A stretch of 64,000 nucleotides of DNA from Bacteroidales bacterium (GTDB taxonomy: Bacteria > Bacteroidota > Bacteroidia > Bacteroidales > TTA-H9), in the NCBI GenBank assembly GCA_030656615.1, contig JAUSOY010000007.1, forward strand, positions 1 to 64,000, read 5' to 3'. The notes below the pieces were generated by a model. That model ran no database searches. It was not told where the DNA came from and was given only the letters and a program-made list of their open reading frames with translations. A program made the position numbers and the translations under genes. Position 1 is the stretch's first letter. Each line of letters starts with the position of its first letter. This document shows, piece by piece, positions 1 to 8,345 of this stretch.

Positions 1-88
1 TTAAATAAGCTAAGTATTCAATGCAGTCTTCATCCGTTTTGAAGCGTTCAGCAAACTCTATCAGGTTTTGACCTTTAAATAAATTCAT
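1..88 (-). CDS. IS1595-type transposase, N-terminal fragment (runs off left edge)
   Basis: The minus strand reads ATG at 88 and stays open to the window edge, giving 29 residues that begin MNLFKGQNLIEFAERFKTDE and continue DCIEYLAYL. The pattern of a short helix, then 'F.TDEDC.EYL', just before the expected zinc ribbon is how ISXO2/IS1595-family transposases start. The zinc ribbon and DDE domains lie outside the window, so completeness cannot be judged. The family call rests on this short N-terminal match only. No terminal inverted repeat could be defined. Confidence 0.5.
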   Translation of the reverse strand, partial: MNLFKGQNLIEFAERFKTDEDCIEYLAYL

Positions 89-124
89 GTATCCCTTGTT
101 TTTATTGGATGCTAATATATGCAT

Positions 125-214
125 TTATCTACTGACCTCAATGTCTTTTAATTTCTGTTCAATGGCATTAAAAGCAGCAAGAAACTGTTCGGATAGTTCA
201 AATTCATTTGTCAT
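125..214 (-). CDS. 29-codon ORF upstream of the transposase, possibly a gene remnant
   Basis: The ORF starts at ATG 214 and stops with TAA at 125-127. It is acidic and helical (begins MTNEFELSEQFLAAF, ends KDIEVSR) and lies 36 bp upstream of the transposase start on the same strand. It reads like the amino-terminal helix of a longer protein rather than a finished one. It could be a gene cut by the insertion element or a real microprotein. I do not recognise a family. Confidence 0.3.
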   Translation of the reverse strand: MTNEFELSEQFLAAFNAIEQKLKDIEVSR

Positions 215-284
215 AAACTGAATTTTTTTCCAAGTTACAAAATGTATGTAGTTTCGACTAAAAAAGAGTCTGGACTTAAATTAT

Positions 285-755
285 TTATTCTCCGAAATTA
301 TCAGGAACCTGTATTGCAATAATCTCACCTTTTACACATTCCGTTTCACCCGAAAATAAGGATGCCTCAATAATTACTTTCCGGCCTTTTAACTCCTTTA
401 TCTTACCAACAATCCTCAATTCGCTGTTGATAGGTGTGGGTTTTAGATAATCCACCTTCAAAGATGCTGTTACACAACGCGGAGCATTATACTCAGTCAA
501 TTCAATGTTTTGGTCTCTGGCAAGTGCCAGCGCTGCAGAACCAGTTCCATGGCAGTCGATGAGCGAAGCCAGTAATCCGCCATAAACGAAACCTGGAATA
601 GCTGTATGGTAAGATCTGGGAACAAATAAAGTCAGCGTTTCATCACCATTCCATACCGTTTTCAGTTGAAGACCAACCTCATTCAGGCGACCACAACCAT
701 AACACTGGCCAAAATGATCGGGGTAATAATCCTGTACCGCTTTAATTTCTTTCAT
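285..755 (-). CDS. PaaI/THEM4-like hotdog thioesterase
   Basis: This 156-residue protein has the layout of single-domain hotdog acyl-CoA thioesterases of the 4HBT/PaaI group. An N-terminal 'HFGQCYGCG' segment is typical of the THEM4-like branch. It is followed by 'GFVYGGLLASLIDCHGTGSA', where the G-G-...-D stretch forms the catalytic helix region, and then 'SLKVDYLKPTP' and 'GEI.A', the central hotdog strands. The expected role is cytoplasmic hydrolysis of a CoA thioester; the substrate cannot be read from sequence. The longer frame upstream is rejected because it adds 24 AT-rich residues of no family character. ATG 755 gives the family's usual length. Confidence 0.8.
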   Translation of the reverse strand: MKEIKAVQDYYPDHFGQCYGCGRLNEVGLQLKTVWNGDETLTLFVPRSYHTAIPGFVYGGLLASLIDCHGTGSAALALARDQNIELTEYNAPRCVTASLKVDYLKPTPINSELRIVGKIKELKGRKVIIEASLFSGETECVKGEIIAIQVPDNFGE

Positions 756-834
756 CGTGTTTTTTTTAATGAGTAAATATAGTAAACTGATTGAAATATC
801 TCGATATATAATAGAAATTTTGAACAAAAAGCCT

Positions 835-842
835 TATATTTG
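835..842 (+). promoter_or_regulatory. -7 element TATATTTG for the 887 gene
   Basis: Exact match to the Bacteroidota -7 consensus TAnnTTTG, 44 bp before the ATG at 887. No convincing TTTG -33 element at 19-20 bp, so this is a partial promoter call. Confidence 0.45.
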
Positions 843-886
843 CTTGATTTCTTAACCAAATGCATTAATAATCCAATTAACAATCC

Positions 887-2653
887 ATGAAACTTAAAAG
901 TTTACTTTGCGCCATTTCTTTAATGGCAAGTCCGATTCTTTTCGGACAAGCATTAATTACAGAAGATTTTTCTGCTAATGTAATGCCTCCTACCGGATGG
1001 ACAATTGATGGCCAAGTCGGAAACTGGTCAGTTGCTGCTTCTGCTAACTCAGGTGGTACCGCCCCTGAAGCAAAACTAAACTGGACACCTCAGTTTAATA
1101 CCACAACTCGCTTAGTATCACCAATTGTAAATACAACCGGGTATACTTCTCTCATCCTTTCCTTCAAACACTTTGTTGACCATTATTCCTCAACCTTTAA
1201 TATTGGTGTTGCAACACGTACTGGCACTGGTACTTGGAATCAGGTTTGGCAGCAAACCGCCAACGGAAATATCGGTCCCGAAATGAAAGTAATGGAAATC
1301 AACAATGCAGATGTTGGATCAGCTGATTTTCAGTTTTGTATTTATTTCAGCGGAAATTCATACAACATGGATGAATGGAATATCGACGACATTGAACTAA
1401 GCATCAGTCACCCGAGAGATGGTGGTATGGCTTCGCTGAGTGTTCCTACGTATAGTCTTGGGAATCTTCCGGTTGAAGGAAAAATCATCAACATGGGTCT
1501 AAACACCATAACTTCAACCGATATAAATTGGCAGATCGACAATGGTGTTGTTAACACAACTCCTATTAGCGGTCTGAATGTTGTATTGGGGCAAAATTAC
1601 AGTTTCTCCTGTACCCAGCCTCTTGCTCTTACTCCAGGTGCTTATTCGCTAAAAGTTTGGCTAAGTAACGTTAATGGTCTGGGACCGGATGATAATGCAC
1701 TAAATGATACGATTTCCAAAGCTCTTAGCATTGCAACAAATTCTGTATCACGCAAACCAATCTTCGAAGAATTCACCAGTTCAACCTGCGCTCCTTGTGC
1801 CAGTTTCAATAATTCAGTTTTCAATGCTTTTACTGCCACAAATGCCGATGATATTACGCTGATTAAATACCAAATGAGCTGGCCCGCACCCGGTGATCCA
1901 TATTATACTGAAGAAGGTGGAGTCAGACGTGCTTTTTATGGTGTAAGTTATGTACCTGATCTTATTGTAGAAGGTAAAAGAACTGCAACGACCGCAGGCG
2001 GAGTTAATGGAGCATTCACAACGGCCATGGAAAGTCCTGCTTTTATGGAATCTTCAGCATATCATGTTATTACAGGAACAACCATAGAGGTTACTGCTGA
2101 TATTATGCCCTACATTACCGGAAACCTCATTGCGTACATTGTTGTATATGAAAATATTACAACGCAGAATGTTGGAAATAACGGTGAAACAGAATTCCAT
2201 CACGTGATGATGAAAATGTTACCGGATGCTTATGGTACCACTGTAAATTTTGTTGCCGGCGAATACAGTCATTTGAATTTCAGCGCCGATTTATCGTCTA
2301 CACATGTTGAAGATATGAATGATTTAGGGGTTGCTATTTTCGTTCAGGATCCCGCAACACGCGAGATTTTCCAATCGTCATACTCTGTAGCTTCTACAGT
2401 CGGTGTTAAACCTATTGGCAGTATTGATAATCTCAATATATATCCGAATCCTTCCAAAGGAATCATTAAAATTGACGGAATACAATCTGCAGGATTAATA
2501 CATATTTACAGCATTACCGGACAATTGGTTAAAGAAATTCAAAACTATAATGGCGGCGAAATATTTCTTAACGACCTTGAAAACGGAACGTATATTCTGC
2601 GCTTTCAAACTCCGGAAGGCCTTGTTAGTAGTAGAATCAATATCCTGAAATAA
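887..2653 (+). CDS. Secreted Omp28-like protein with T9SS sorting domain
   Basis: This is a 588-residue exported protein. Residues 1-21 form a Sec signal peptide ending LFGQ. Residues about 22-175 look like a choice-of-anchor/MAM-like beta-sandwich ('EDFS...PPTGW', later 'MDEWNIDDIEL'). About 180-285 resemble a CARDB-like Ig domain. About 290-500 are an Omp28-type thioredoxin-like domain with a C-x-x-C (Cys301/Cys304, 'STCAPCASF') and 'YVPDLIVEGK'. The last ~75 residues are a type A T9SS C-terminal sorting domain ('LNIYPNPSKG', 'GTYILRF'). It is therefore likely exported through T9SS and anchored at or released from the cell surface. A redox role for the CxxC is possible but unproven. A strong terminator follows, so it is probably monocistronic. 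Confidence 0.85.
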   Translation: MKLKSLLCAISLMASPILFGQALITEDFSANVMPPTGWTIDGQVGNWSVAASANSGGTAPEAKLNWTPQFNTTTRLVSPIVNTTGYTSLILSFKHFVDHYSSTFNIGVATRTGTGTWNQVWQQTANGNIGPEMKVMEINNADVGSADFQFCIYFSGNSYNMDEWNIDDIELSISHPRDGGMASLSVPTYSLGNLPVEGKIINMGLNTITSTDINWQIDNGVVNTTPISGLNVVLGQNYSFSCTQPLALTPGAYSLKVWLSNVNGLGPDDNALNDTISKALSIATNSVSRKPIFEEFTSSTCAPCASFNNSVFNAFTATNADDITLIKYQMSWPAPGDPYYTEEGGVRRAFYGVSYVPDLIVEGKRTATTAGGVNGAFTTAMESPAFMESSAYHVITGTTIEVTADIMPYITGNLIAYIVVYENITTQNVGNNGETEFHHVMMKMLPDAYGTTVNFVAGEYSHLNFSADLSSTHVEDMNDLGVAIFVQDPATREIFQSSYSVASTVGVKPIGSIDNLNIYPNPSKGIIKIDGIQSAGLIHIYSITGQLVKEIQNYNGGEIFLNDLENGTYILRFQTPEGLVSSRINILK

Positions 2654-2671
2654 CTGAAAATGAAAGGAATT

Positions 2672-2697
2672 AAAACCGGCTTCGGCCGGTTTTTTTA
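2672..2697 (+). terminator. Rho-independent terminator after the Omp28-like gene
   Basis: Stem CCGGC/GCCGG (2676-2680 and 2685-2689) closed by a TTCG tetraloop, extended by AAAA/TTTT pairing and followed by a T run. It starts 18 bp after the stop codon. Confidence 0.9.
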
Positions 2698-2754
2698 TTG
2701 ACTTTTAGACGGGATTTCCTTACCTTTAAGCAAATCAAAAAGAAAGGAGATATT

Positions 2755-3471
2755 ATGGTCGACGTATTCTTCAAATACATGAGTCACCGTTTAATCGAAT
2801 CCTTTGAAATTCCCGAAAAACATAAGAGTACAGAACCGGGCCCTGTAATTACAATTTCAAGAGAATACGGATGTCCTTCAAAAGATATCGCAAAAGCGCT
2901 TTACGAAAAAATTCAGGAAAGCTATGTGGGTAGTTATTGTCCGTGGAAGATTATTAGTAAAGAAATAATCCAGCTTTCAGCCGACAAACTAAATATTCCA
3001 CCATCAAAAATTGCATACGTTTTCAAAGATGTAAGTAAAGGCATGATGGAAGAAATGATAGAATCGCTCTCGACACGGTATTATCAAAACGATAAAAAAA
3101 TAAAAAAAATCATTATCGAAGTAATTGCTGAATTTGGGCGACAAGGAAATGTAATAATTCTCGGCAGAGGCTCAGTAAGTGTAACCCGAAACATTAAGTC
3201 CTCATTACATATACGTCTTGCAGCACCCGTACAATGGAGAGTCGAGCGCCTGGCTCAACGAAAAAACTTATCTACTAAAGAACTCACATCCATGGCATTG
3301 CAAATGGACGAAAACCGATGGAGACTCATTCGTGAAATGGGACAAACCTCAGCAGATATACACATATTCGATGCTGTTTTCAATTGCGCTACAATGAGTG
3401 TTGACGAAATTTCATCTGCCATTCTAAGTTTAGCATCACAAAAAAACATGCTGAATGTAATAAAAGGCTAA
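2755..3471 (+). CDS. Cytidylate-kinase-like family protein
   Basis: This 238-residue cytoplasmic protein belongs to the Cytidylate_kin2 (AAA-like P-loop) family. 'GPVITISREYGCPSKDIAKA' occupies the P-loop position; the usual GxxGxGK[ST] is replaced by 'SREYGCPSKDI', as is normal in this family. 'IILGRGS' and 'HIRLAAPVQWRVERL' match the NMP-kinase-like core, and the C-terminal 'RWRLIREM' segment is characteristic. The substrate is not known for the family. ATG 2755 is preferred to an upstream frame that would begin inside the preceding terminator, and it is preceded by an unusually strong Shine-Dalgarno, AAAGGAGA, 5 bp away. Confidence 0.8.
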   Translation: MVDVFFKYMSHRLIESFEIPEKHKSTEPGPVITISREYGCPSKDIAKALYEKIQESYVGSYCPWKIISKEIIQLSADKLNIPPSKIAYVFKDVSKGMMEEMIESLSTRYYQNDKKIKKIIIEVIAEFGRQGNVIILGRGSVSVTRNIKSSLHIRLAAPVQWRVERLAQRKNLSTKELTSMALQMDENRWRLIREMGQTSADIHIFDAVFNCATMSVDEISSAILSLASQKNMLNVIKG

Positions 3472-3475
3472 TTGG

Positions 3476-3506
3476 ATTGCTTTCTGAGTTTTTTTTCATA
3501 GGTTTG
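3476..3506 (+). promoter_or_regulatory. Promoter for the M28 peptidase gene
   Basis: The -33 element ATTG (3476-3479) is followed by a 19-bp spacer and an exact -7 element TAGGTTTG (3499-3506). It predicts transcription from about 3513 and a leader of about 20 nt to the ATG at 3533. Confidence 0.6.
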
Positions 3507-3532
3507 ATCAACCAATTATAATCTACAAACCT

Positions 3533-5182
3533 ATGTCTAAGTATTTATTCACCATCATCCTTAGTATTTTCTGCTATATTGGATTTGCTCAGGAACAAGA
3601 CCTTAAGAAGCAAGGCATTAACACTATCCAGATTAATTCGGTCAAAGCACAACTCGATTTTTTGGCATCCGACTGGATGGAAGGCCGTGAAACGGGCGAA
3701 AAAGGAATGTTTATTTCTGCAGATTATATCGCTTCCATTTTTGCCATGTATGGTGTAGAACCTTTTGGTGATGTTGAAACGATTTATCCTACACGTGAAG
3801 AAAGGAAAAACGGCAAACGTCCCCAAAAAATTCGTTCTTACTTTCAGGATTTTTCACTGATACACTATAAAAGTGGAAGCAATTCGGATTTTAAAATTAT
3901 TAGTAAATCAGGTGATAACCAGGAATCGACAATTTTTAATCTAAAAACCGATTTTTATATCTCAGGGGGCAGCACCGGAGCATCGTACAATGGCGACCTG
4001 GTTTTTGTCGGATACGGAATCAGCGATCCGGGCAATTCATATGACGACTTTAAAGGGATTGATGTTAAAGGAAAAATCATTGTTCGAATACAAGGTTTTC
4101 CAGGCCATAAAGACACTTCATCCATAGCCTATAAAAAGTTTTCCGGTAAAAAAAACAAAGGAAACTATCCGTCGTATTACTTGAAGAATGAAGCAGCGAA
4201 GAAAAATGGTGCTGCTGGAATTATTCAGCTTTCATATGGAGAATCACCATGGCAAACTAATTTTCCTTTACGATTTCAGGATAAGGATTATGAAGGAGAT
4301 GTACCAATGCCCCGTTCAACGGGTCGTATGGAAATTCTGGGCGACAGTCTGAAAGATGGTCTAATGGAAATTTATCTTACCCAAAGAGCATGGAATCACT
4401 TGCTTGATAATTCAGGAATTGATGTAGCTGCGTTTGAAAAACAGGCAGCCGACAAAATGAAACCCGCCTCAATTCAAATAAAGAACAAATCTGTATCAGT
4501 AAAATATGATGTTGACTCTAAACTGATGAAAGCAAGAAATGTATTGGCATGGATTCCAGGAAAAGATACCAATAGCTTCGTAGTTTGTGGGGCACATTAT
4601 GACCACCTTGGAAAGTATAATGGTGTTGTTTGGAATGGAGCAGATGATAATGCTTCGGGAACAGTTGGTGTGATGGAAATGGCGAAAGCTTTTATCACTA
4701 CGGGTCAAAAACCGGAATACAGCATTGTTTTTGCAGCCTGGACTGGTGAAGAAAAAGGCCTTTTGGGAAGCAATTATTATGTTGATAATGCTTTAAAACT
4801 CAAACAAAAAATTCAATTGAATTTTAATTTTGATATGATTTCACGCGATTCTCCAAGCGATACTGCCGGACTTGAAATCGGAATTAGTTACATGACCGGC
4901 CGGAAAGACCTAAAGGAAATGGTCATGAATAACAACGAAAAATATCAATTCAGATTAAAGATCTCATTGCGCGAATCGGATGGTAAGCGCGGAGGTAGTG
5001 ATTATGTTCCTTTTGGGACGAAAGGGATTGCTTTTCTGGGGCATTATGCAGGATGGCACGATGATTATCACATGCCCGGCGATGAGACTTCAAAAACGAA
5101 TTACAAGAAACTGACACAGATTATCCGCCTTTCTTTCGCAAATCTTTGGGACGTATCCACAATTGTGAAAAAGCAGGAATAG
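3533..5182 (+). CDS. Exported M28 family zinc aminopeptidase with PA domain
   Basis: This 549-residue protein has a Sec signal peptide (residues 1-19, ending GFAQ). A protease-associated (PA) insert covers about residues 150-240 ('GDLVFVGYGISDPGNSYDDF' to 'GAAGIIQLS'). An M28 di-zinc peptidase core lies at about 335-540. Visible metal and catalytic motifs are 'CGAHYDHLG' (His355), 'GADDNASG', 'TGEEKGLLGS' (the Glu pair), 'FDMISR' and the late 'DYHMPGDE' histidine. It should release N-terminal amino acids from peptides in the periplasm or outside the cell. No T9SS tail is present, unlike its neighbours. Its last 62 bp overlap the 3' end of the convergent membrane-protein gene. Confidence 0.9.
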   Translation: MSKYLFTIILSIFCYIGFAQEQDLKKQGINTIQINSVKAQLDFLASDWMEGRETGEKGMFISADYIASIFAMYGVEPFGDVETIYPTREERKNGKRPQKIRSYFQDFSLIHYKSGSNSDFKIISKSGDNQESTIFNLKTDFYISGGSTGASYNGDLVFVGYGISDPGNSYDDFKGIDVKGKIIVRIQGFPGHKDTSSIAYKKFSGKKNKGNYPSYYLKNEAAKKNGAAGIIQLSYGESPWQTNFPLRFQDKDYEGDVPMPRSTGRMEILGDSLKDGLMEIYLTQRAWNHLLDNSGIDVAAFEKQAADKMKPASIQIKNKSVSVKYDVDSKLMKARNVLAWIPGKDTNSFVVCGAHYDHLGKYNGVVWNGADDNASGTVGVMEMAKAFITTGQKPEYSIVFAAWTGEEKGLLGSNYYVDNALKLKQKIQLNFNFDMISRDSPSDTAGLEIGISYMTGRKDLKEMVMNNNEKYQFRLKISLRESDGKRGGSDYVPFGTKGIAFLGHYAGWHDDYHMPGDETSKTNYKKLTQIIRLSFANLWDVSTIVKKQE

Positions 5183-6116
5183 GAAAAGTATACTTTTTTC
5201 GGAGATATAGCTCCAGACGTCGCATCCATACGACAGCGATGGCAATTAGAATTCTTGGCCAAATCATCCAGTGCAATGGTAGTCCTATCGCCATAAATAG
5301 CAAGGGATCTTCAATAATTGAGTGACTCAATGCAACATGATGATTTAAAAGGTCAGCTTCAACCGGGCTGACTTTTTTCTCGTTAACCTCATCAATCATC
5401 GTGGCTGAACCATATGCTAAACCAACAAAATTCGCGACCAGCCACGAAAATGTAGTACTCTGGGGCAAACCAAAAAGCCTCATCACAGGAGAAAATATAC
5501 GGGTCATTCCACGAATAATCCCAAACTCTTCCATTAATCGCTGAACAAACAACAACGAACTCACCAGAATAATAATTTTGAAACAAAGTCGAGAGATATT
5601 TATAGCCCAACTTAGAAGTCGCGCCATAAAAGAAGAATCCGTAGTCAGGCTGATCGACTTAACCTGACCAATCATTTCAGGCATAATCAGATTTAACAAA
5701 ACACCTGTTACCAAACTGGCTACTATACGAAGACTTAGCATCCGCACGACTCCCGAGCCTGTTTTCTTTAAAACGGCCGTTTCGATTATAAAACCATGTG
5801 CAATCATACACATTACAGCGAGAATGGACGCTTCGCGAATGCTTAAACCAAGTGTTGAAATTACAGCAATGACAGAGTATATATTCGCGAAAACAGAGGT
5901 TATTAAAATAAAGGCCGATTCGCCAGGCAATCCTAAAATACTGAAAAATGGATTCAAAAACGCGGCTACCTGACCTAAAATTCCGGTATAATCAAGAAGA
6001 AAAACAAAAAAAGTAACAGGAACAGTTATACGTATCAGCCACCAACCTGTTTTAACAGATTTGGGAAGCGACAATTTAAAACATCGTACAATCCGTGATA
6101 AAATAGTAACTGACAA
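5121..6116 (-). CDS. Nucleoside-recognition (Gate) domain membrane protein
   Basis: This is an integral membrane protein of about 330 residues with many hydrophobic segments. It carries two Gate-type repeats of the SpmA/SpmB/YjiH kind, seen as 'LPGESAFILITSVFANIYS' and, in the second half, 'LPQSTTFSWLVANFVGLAYG'. The family is linked to nucleoside or ion transport, but the substrate is unproven. The start is uncertain. The open frame begins at TTG 6137, but that codon lies inside a perfect -7 element on the same strand (6135-6142). The next in-frame TTG at 6116 is therefore chosen, and TTG 6074 is also possible. The 3' end overlaps the M28 peptidase gene. Confidence 0.75.
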   Translation of the reverse strand: MSVTILSRIVRCFKLSLPKSVKTGWWLIRITVPVTFFVFLLDYTGILGQVAAFLNPFFSILGLPGESAFILITSVFANIYSVIAVISTLGLSIREASILAVMCMIAHGFIIETAVLKKTGSGVVRMLSLRIVASLVTGVLLNLIMPEMIGQVKSISLTTDSSFMARLLSWAINISRLCFKIIILVSSLLFVQRLMEEFGIIRGMTRIFSPVMRLFGLPQSTTFSWLVANFVGLAYGSATMIDEVNEKKVSPVEADLLNHHVALSHSIIEDPLLFMAIGLPLHWMIWPRILIAIAVVWMRRLELYLRKKYTFPIPAFSQLWIRPKDLRKKGG

Positions 6117-6134
6117 AAGGTGATTTATTGAGTC

Positions 6135-6142
6135 CAAAAGTA
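6135..6142 (-). promoter_or_regulatory. -7 element TACTTTTG for the Gate-domain gene
   Basis: Exact TAnnTTTG on the minus strand. It makes the TTG at 6137 an unlikely start because transcription would begin near 6128. Confidence 0.45.
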
Positions 6143-6169
6143 TAAAAAAATCAGAAAGCGCCAGCAGAC

Positions 6170-6200
6170 TTTGATTTTGCGATTATGGACAATATCTTTG
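6170..6200 (+). promoter_or_regulatory. Promoter for the C10 protease gene
   Basis: Full Bacteroidota promoter: -33 TTTG (6170-6173), 19-bp spacer, -7 TATCTTTG (6193-6200). It overlaps the first codons of the longer open frame, so translation must start at the downstream ATG 6224. Confidence 0.65.
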
Positions 6201-6223
6201 TATATCAACTGAATCATCCCATC

Positions 6224-8335
6224 ATGAAAAAACAAATCGTTTTCTTAGTGATTTTGCTAATGTCCGGAATCATTTCTGTGGCACAACACGTCAGCAATTC
6301 GGAGGCCATTTCAATGGCCAGATTATTCTATGCTGAACGACATCCCGATATCCAATCGGTTAATGAGGTAGATGTTTCTGATATTATATCCATTGGAAAA
6401 CTGTCAAATCCTTCCATTTTTATCATTAATCTTAAGAATAATGGATATGTATTGATTTCAGGAGATAAGCGTACTCCTCCTGTTCTTGCCTTCAGTTTTG
6501 AAGGAAAAATTGAGGACACTCACAGACCACCGGCTTTTGATATGTGGATAAATAATTATCAAAATCAAATAGAATCGTATACAAACCGAATAGAAGGCAT
6601 CGACGATCCTAATAATCCGGAATGGACCAATCTGAGCGAAAAAAGCAAAAAAGGAGTCATAAAGTATTCTGGTGACGATATCGCTCCATTAATATACTCT
6701 AACTGGAATCAGGATTGGCCGTATAACGAACAATGCCCTTCCGACCCACAGGGTCCGGGCGGGCATTGTTATGCCGGATGTGTTCCAACGGCAATGGGAA
6801 TGCTGATGTATTATTACCGGTGGCCCTTAACCGGAACAGGATCTTATTCGTATACCAGCCCTGATTACGGATTGCTTTCAGCAAACTTTGCACAAACCTC
6901 CTATAAGTGGAATGAAATGAGCTTTAGCATTAGTAAAACTGATTCGGCTATGGCACAATTATTATATCACCTTGGCGTTTCCTGCGATTTAGTATACGGG
7001 CCTGATGGGTCCGGAATGTACAACCATAAATCGGCATATAGCCTAAAAACCTTTTTTAAATATTCGCCTCAGACTCAATACGTTTTCAGAGATTCGACCA
7101 ATATGAACTGGGATAGTATTCTTATAGCCCATCTTAATCGCAAAATGCCCATGTATTACGCGGGATGGTCGGTTCCAGATATAAATGGTCATGCTTTTAT
7201 ATGCGATGGTTATCAGGGTGGCAGCTTTTTTCATTTCAATTTCGGTTGGGGAGGATCATCCAATGGATATTTCTACACAAATAATCTAAGCCCGGGCGGA
7301 AACAATTTCAACCTGGCCCAGGAAGTCATTATCAACTGTTATCCTGACACCTTGCAATACACATATCCTGCATATTGCCAGGGGAATAGCAACATAAATA
7401 CCATTTACGGTTCTATCGAAGACGGCAGTGGCCCGAAAAAAAATTATCCTTCCGGCAGTTCTTGTCAGTGGCTGATTTCCCCACAAACAGCCATTGATAG
7501 CGTGAGCAACATCACATTAAACTTTCATCGTTTCGCAACACATACCAACGACCTCGTAAAAGTTTACGACGGATCATCCGCTTCCAGCCCGCTTATTGGA
7601 AGCTACTCCGGTATTTTGCTTCCGGCAACCATTACTTCTTCCGGAAATACACTATTTATTACTTTTAATACTTCCAATCAGGGTGAAGGATTTCTGGCTT
7701 CTTATGAATCGGCTACTCCAAAATGGTGCAGCGGTACAACAATACTGAACGAACCCACGGGCATCATTTCGGATGGAAGTGGAGATTTCTGGTATAATAA
7801 CAGCAGTCTTTGTATATGGAGAATTCAGCCTCCCGGAGTAGCAGAAGTTGCACTGTTTTTTGATGAATTTGATACCGAAACCGATAAAGACAAAGTGCGG
7901 GTATATGATATGGTTTCCGGAACTCTTTTGGCCGAATATTCCGGAACTTACGCCTCCGGCTCACCTCCCCCACCCGTGGTTTCCCCATCAGGTCAGATGA
8001 TGATGAGTTTTAATACCAATATGAGTGTACGCTCACAGGGTTGGAAAGCCCATTACGAATCGTATATGGTTGGCATGAATCCATTGGAAAAACAAAATAA
8101 CTGTTATCTTTTCCCCAATCCGGTAACAAACAATACCATTTTATACACCGGAAATGATCATCCATTATTATCAGTCGACATTTATAGTTTAAGCGGACAG
8201 TTAAAGCACAGTCAGATAATATCCAAAGAAAATTCGCAATCGGAACTTCCCGTTGCAAACTTTCCTGCGGGAATATACATTGTAAAGGTCAACGGATTTC
8301 CTGCTCCTGTCCTTTTAAAATTAGTCAAACAATAA
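6224..8335 (+). CDS. C10 (streptopain-like) cysteine protease with CUB domains and T9SS tail
   Basis: This is a 703-residue secreted protease. A Sec signal peptide (ends SVAQH) is followed by a Spi-like prodomain (about 22-110) and a C10 papain-fold domain (about 155-365). The nucleophile is Cys186 in 'GHCYAGCVPTAMGM' and the catalytic His323 is in 'NGHAFICDGYQGG'; the trailing 'FNFGWGGSSNGYF' is typical of the family. Two CUB-like beta domains (about 370-620: 'VKVYDGSSASSPLIG', 'VRVYDMVSGTLLAEY') follow. A type A T9SS sorting domain closes the protein ('CYLFPNPV', 'GIYIVKVNGF'). It should be processed and displayed or released by T9SS to digest extracellular protein. The start is fixed by the promoter at 6170-6200. 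Confidence 0.9.
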   Translation: MKKQIVFLVILLMSGIISVAQHVSNSEAISMARLFYAERHPDIQSVNEVDVSDIISIGKLSNPSIFIINLKNNGYVLISGDKRTPPVLAFSFEGKIEDTHRPPAFDMWINNYQNQIESYTNRIEGIDDPNNPEWTNLSEKSKKGVIKYSGDDIAPLIYSNWNQDWPYNEQCPSDPQGPGGHCYAGCVPTAMGMLMYYYRWPLTGTGSYSYTSPDYGLLSANFAQTSYKWNEMSFSISKTDSAMAQLLYHLGVSCDLVYGPDGSGMYNHKSAYSLKTFFKYSPQTQYVFRDSTNMNWDSILIAHLNRKMPMYYAGWSVPDINGHAFICDGYQGGSFFHFNFGWGGSSNGYFYTNNLSPGGNNFNLAQEVIINCYPDTLQYTYPAYCQGNSNINTIYGSIEDGSGPKKNYPSGSSCQWLISPQTAIDSVSNITLNFHRFATHTNDLVKVYDGSSASSPLIGSYSGILLPATITSSGNTLFITFNTSNQGEGFLASYESATPKWCSGTTILNEPTGIISDGSGDFWYNNSSLCIWRIQPPGVAEVALFFDEFDTETDKDKVRVYDMVSGTLLAEYSGTYASGSPPPPVVSPSGQMMMSFNTNMSVRSQGWKAHYESYMVGMNPLEKQNNCYLFPNPVTNNTILYTGNDHPLLSVDIYSLSGQLKHSQIISKENSQSELPVANFPAGIYIVKVNGFPAPVLLKLVKQ

Positions 8336-8345
8336 GTTGAAATTA

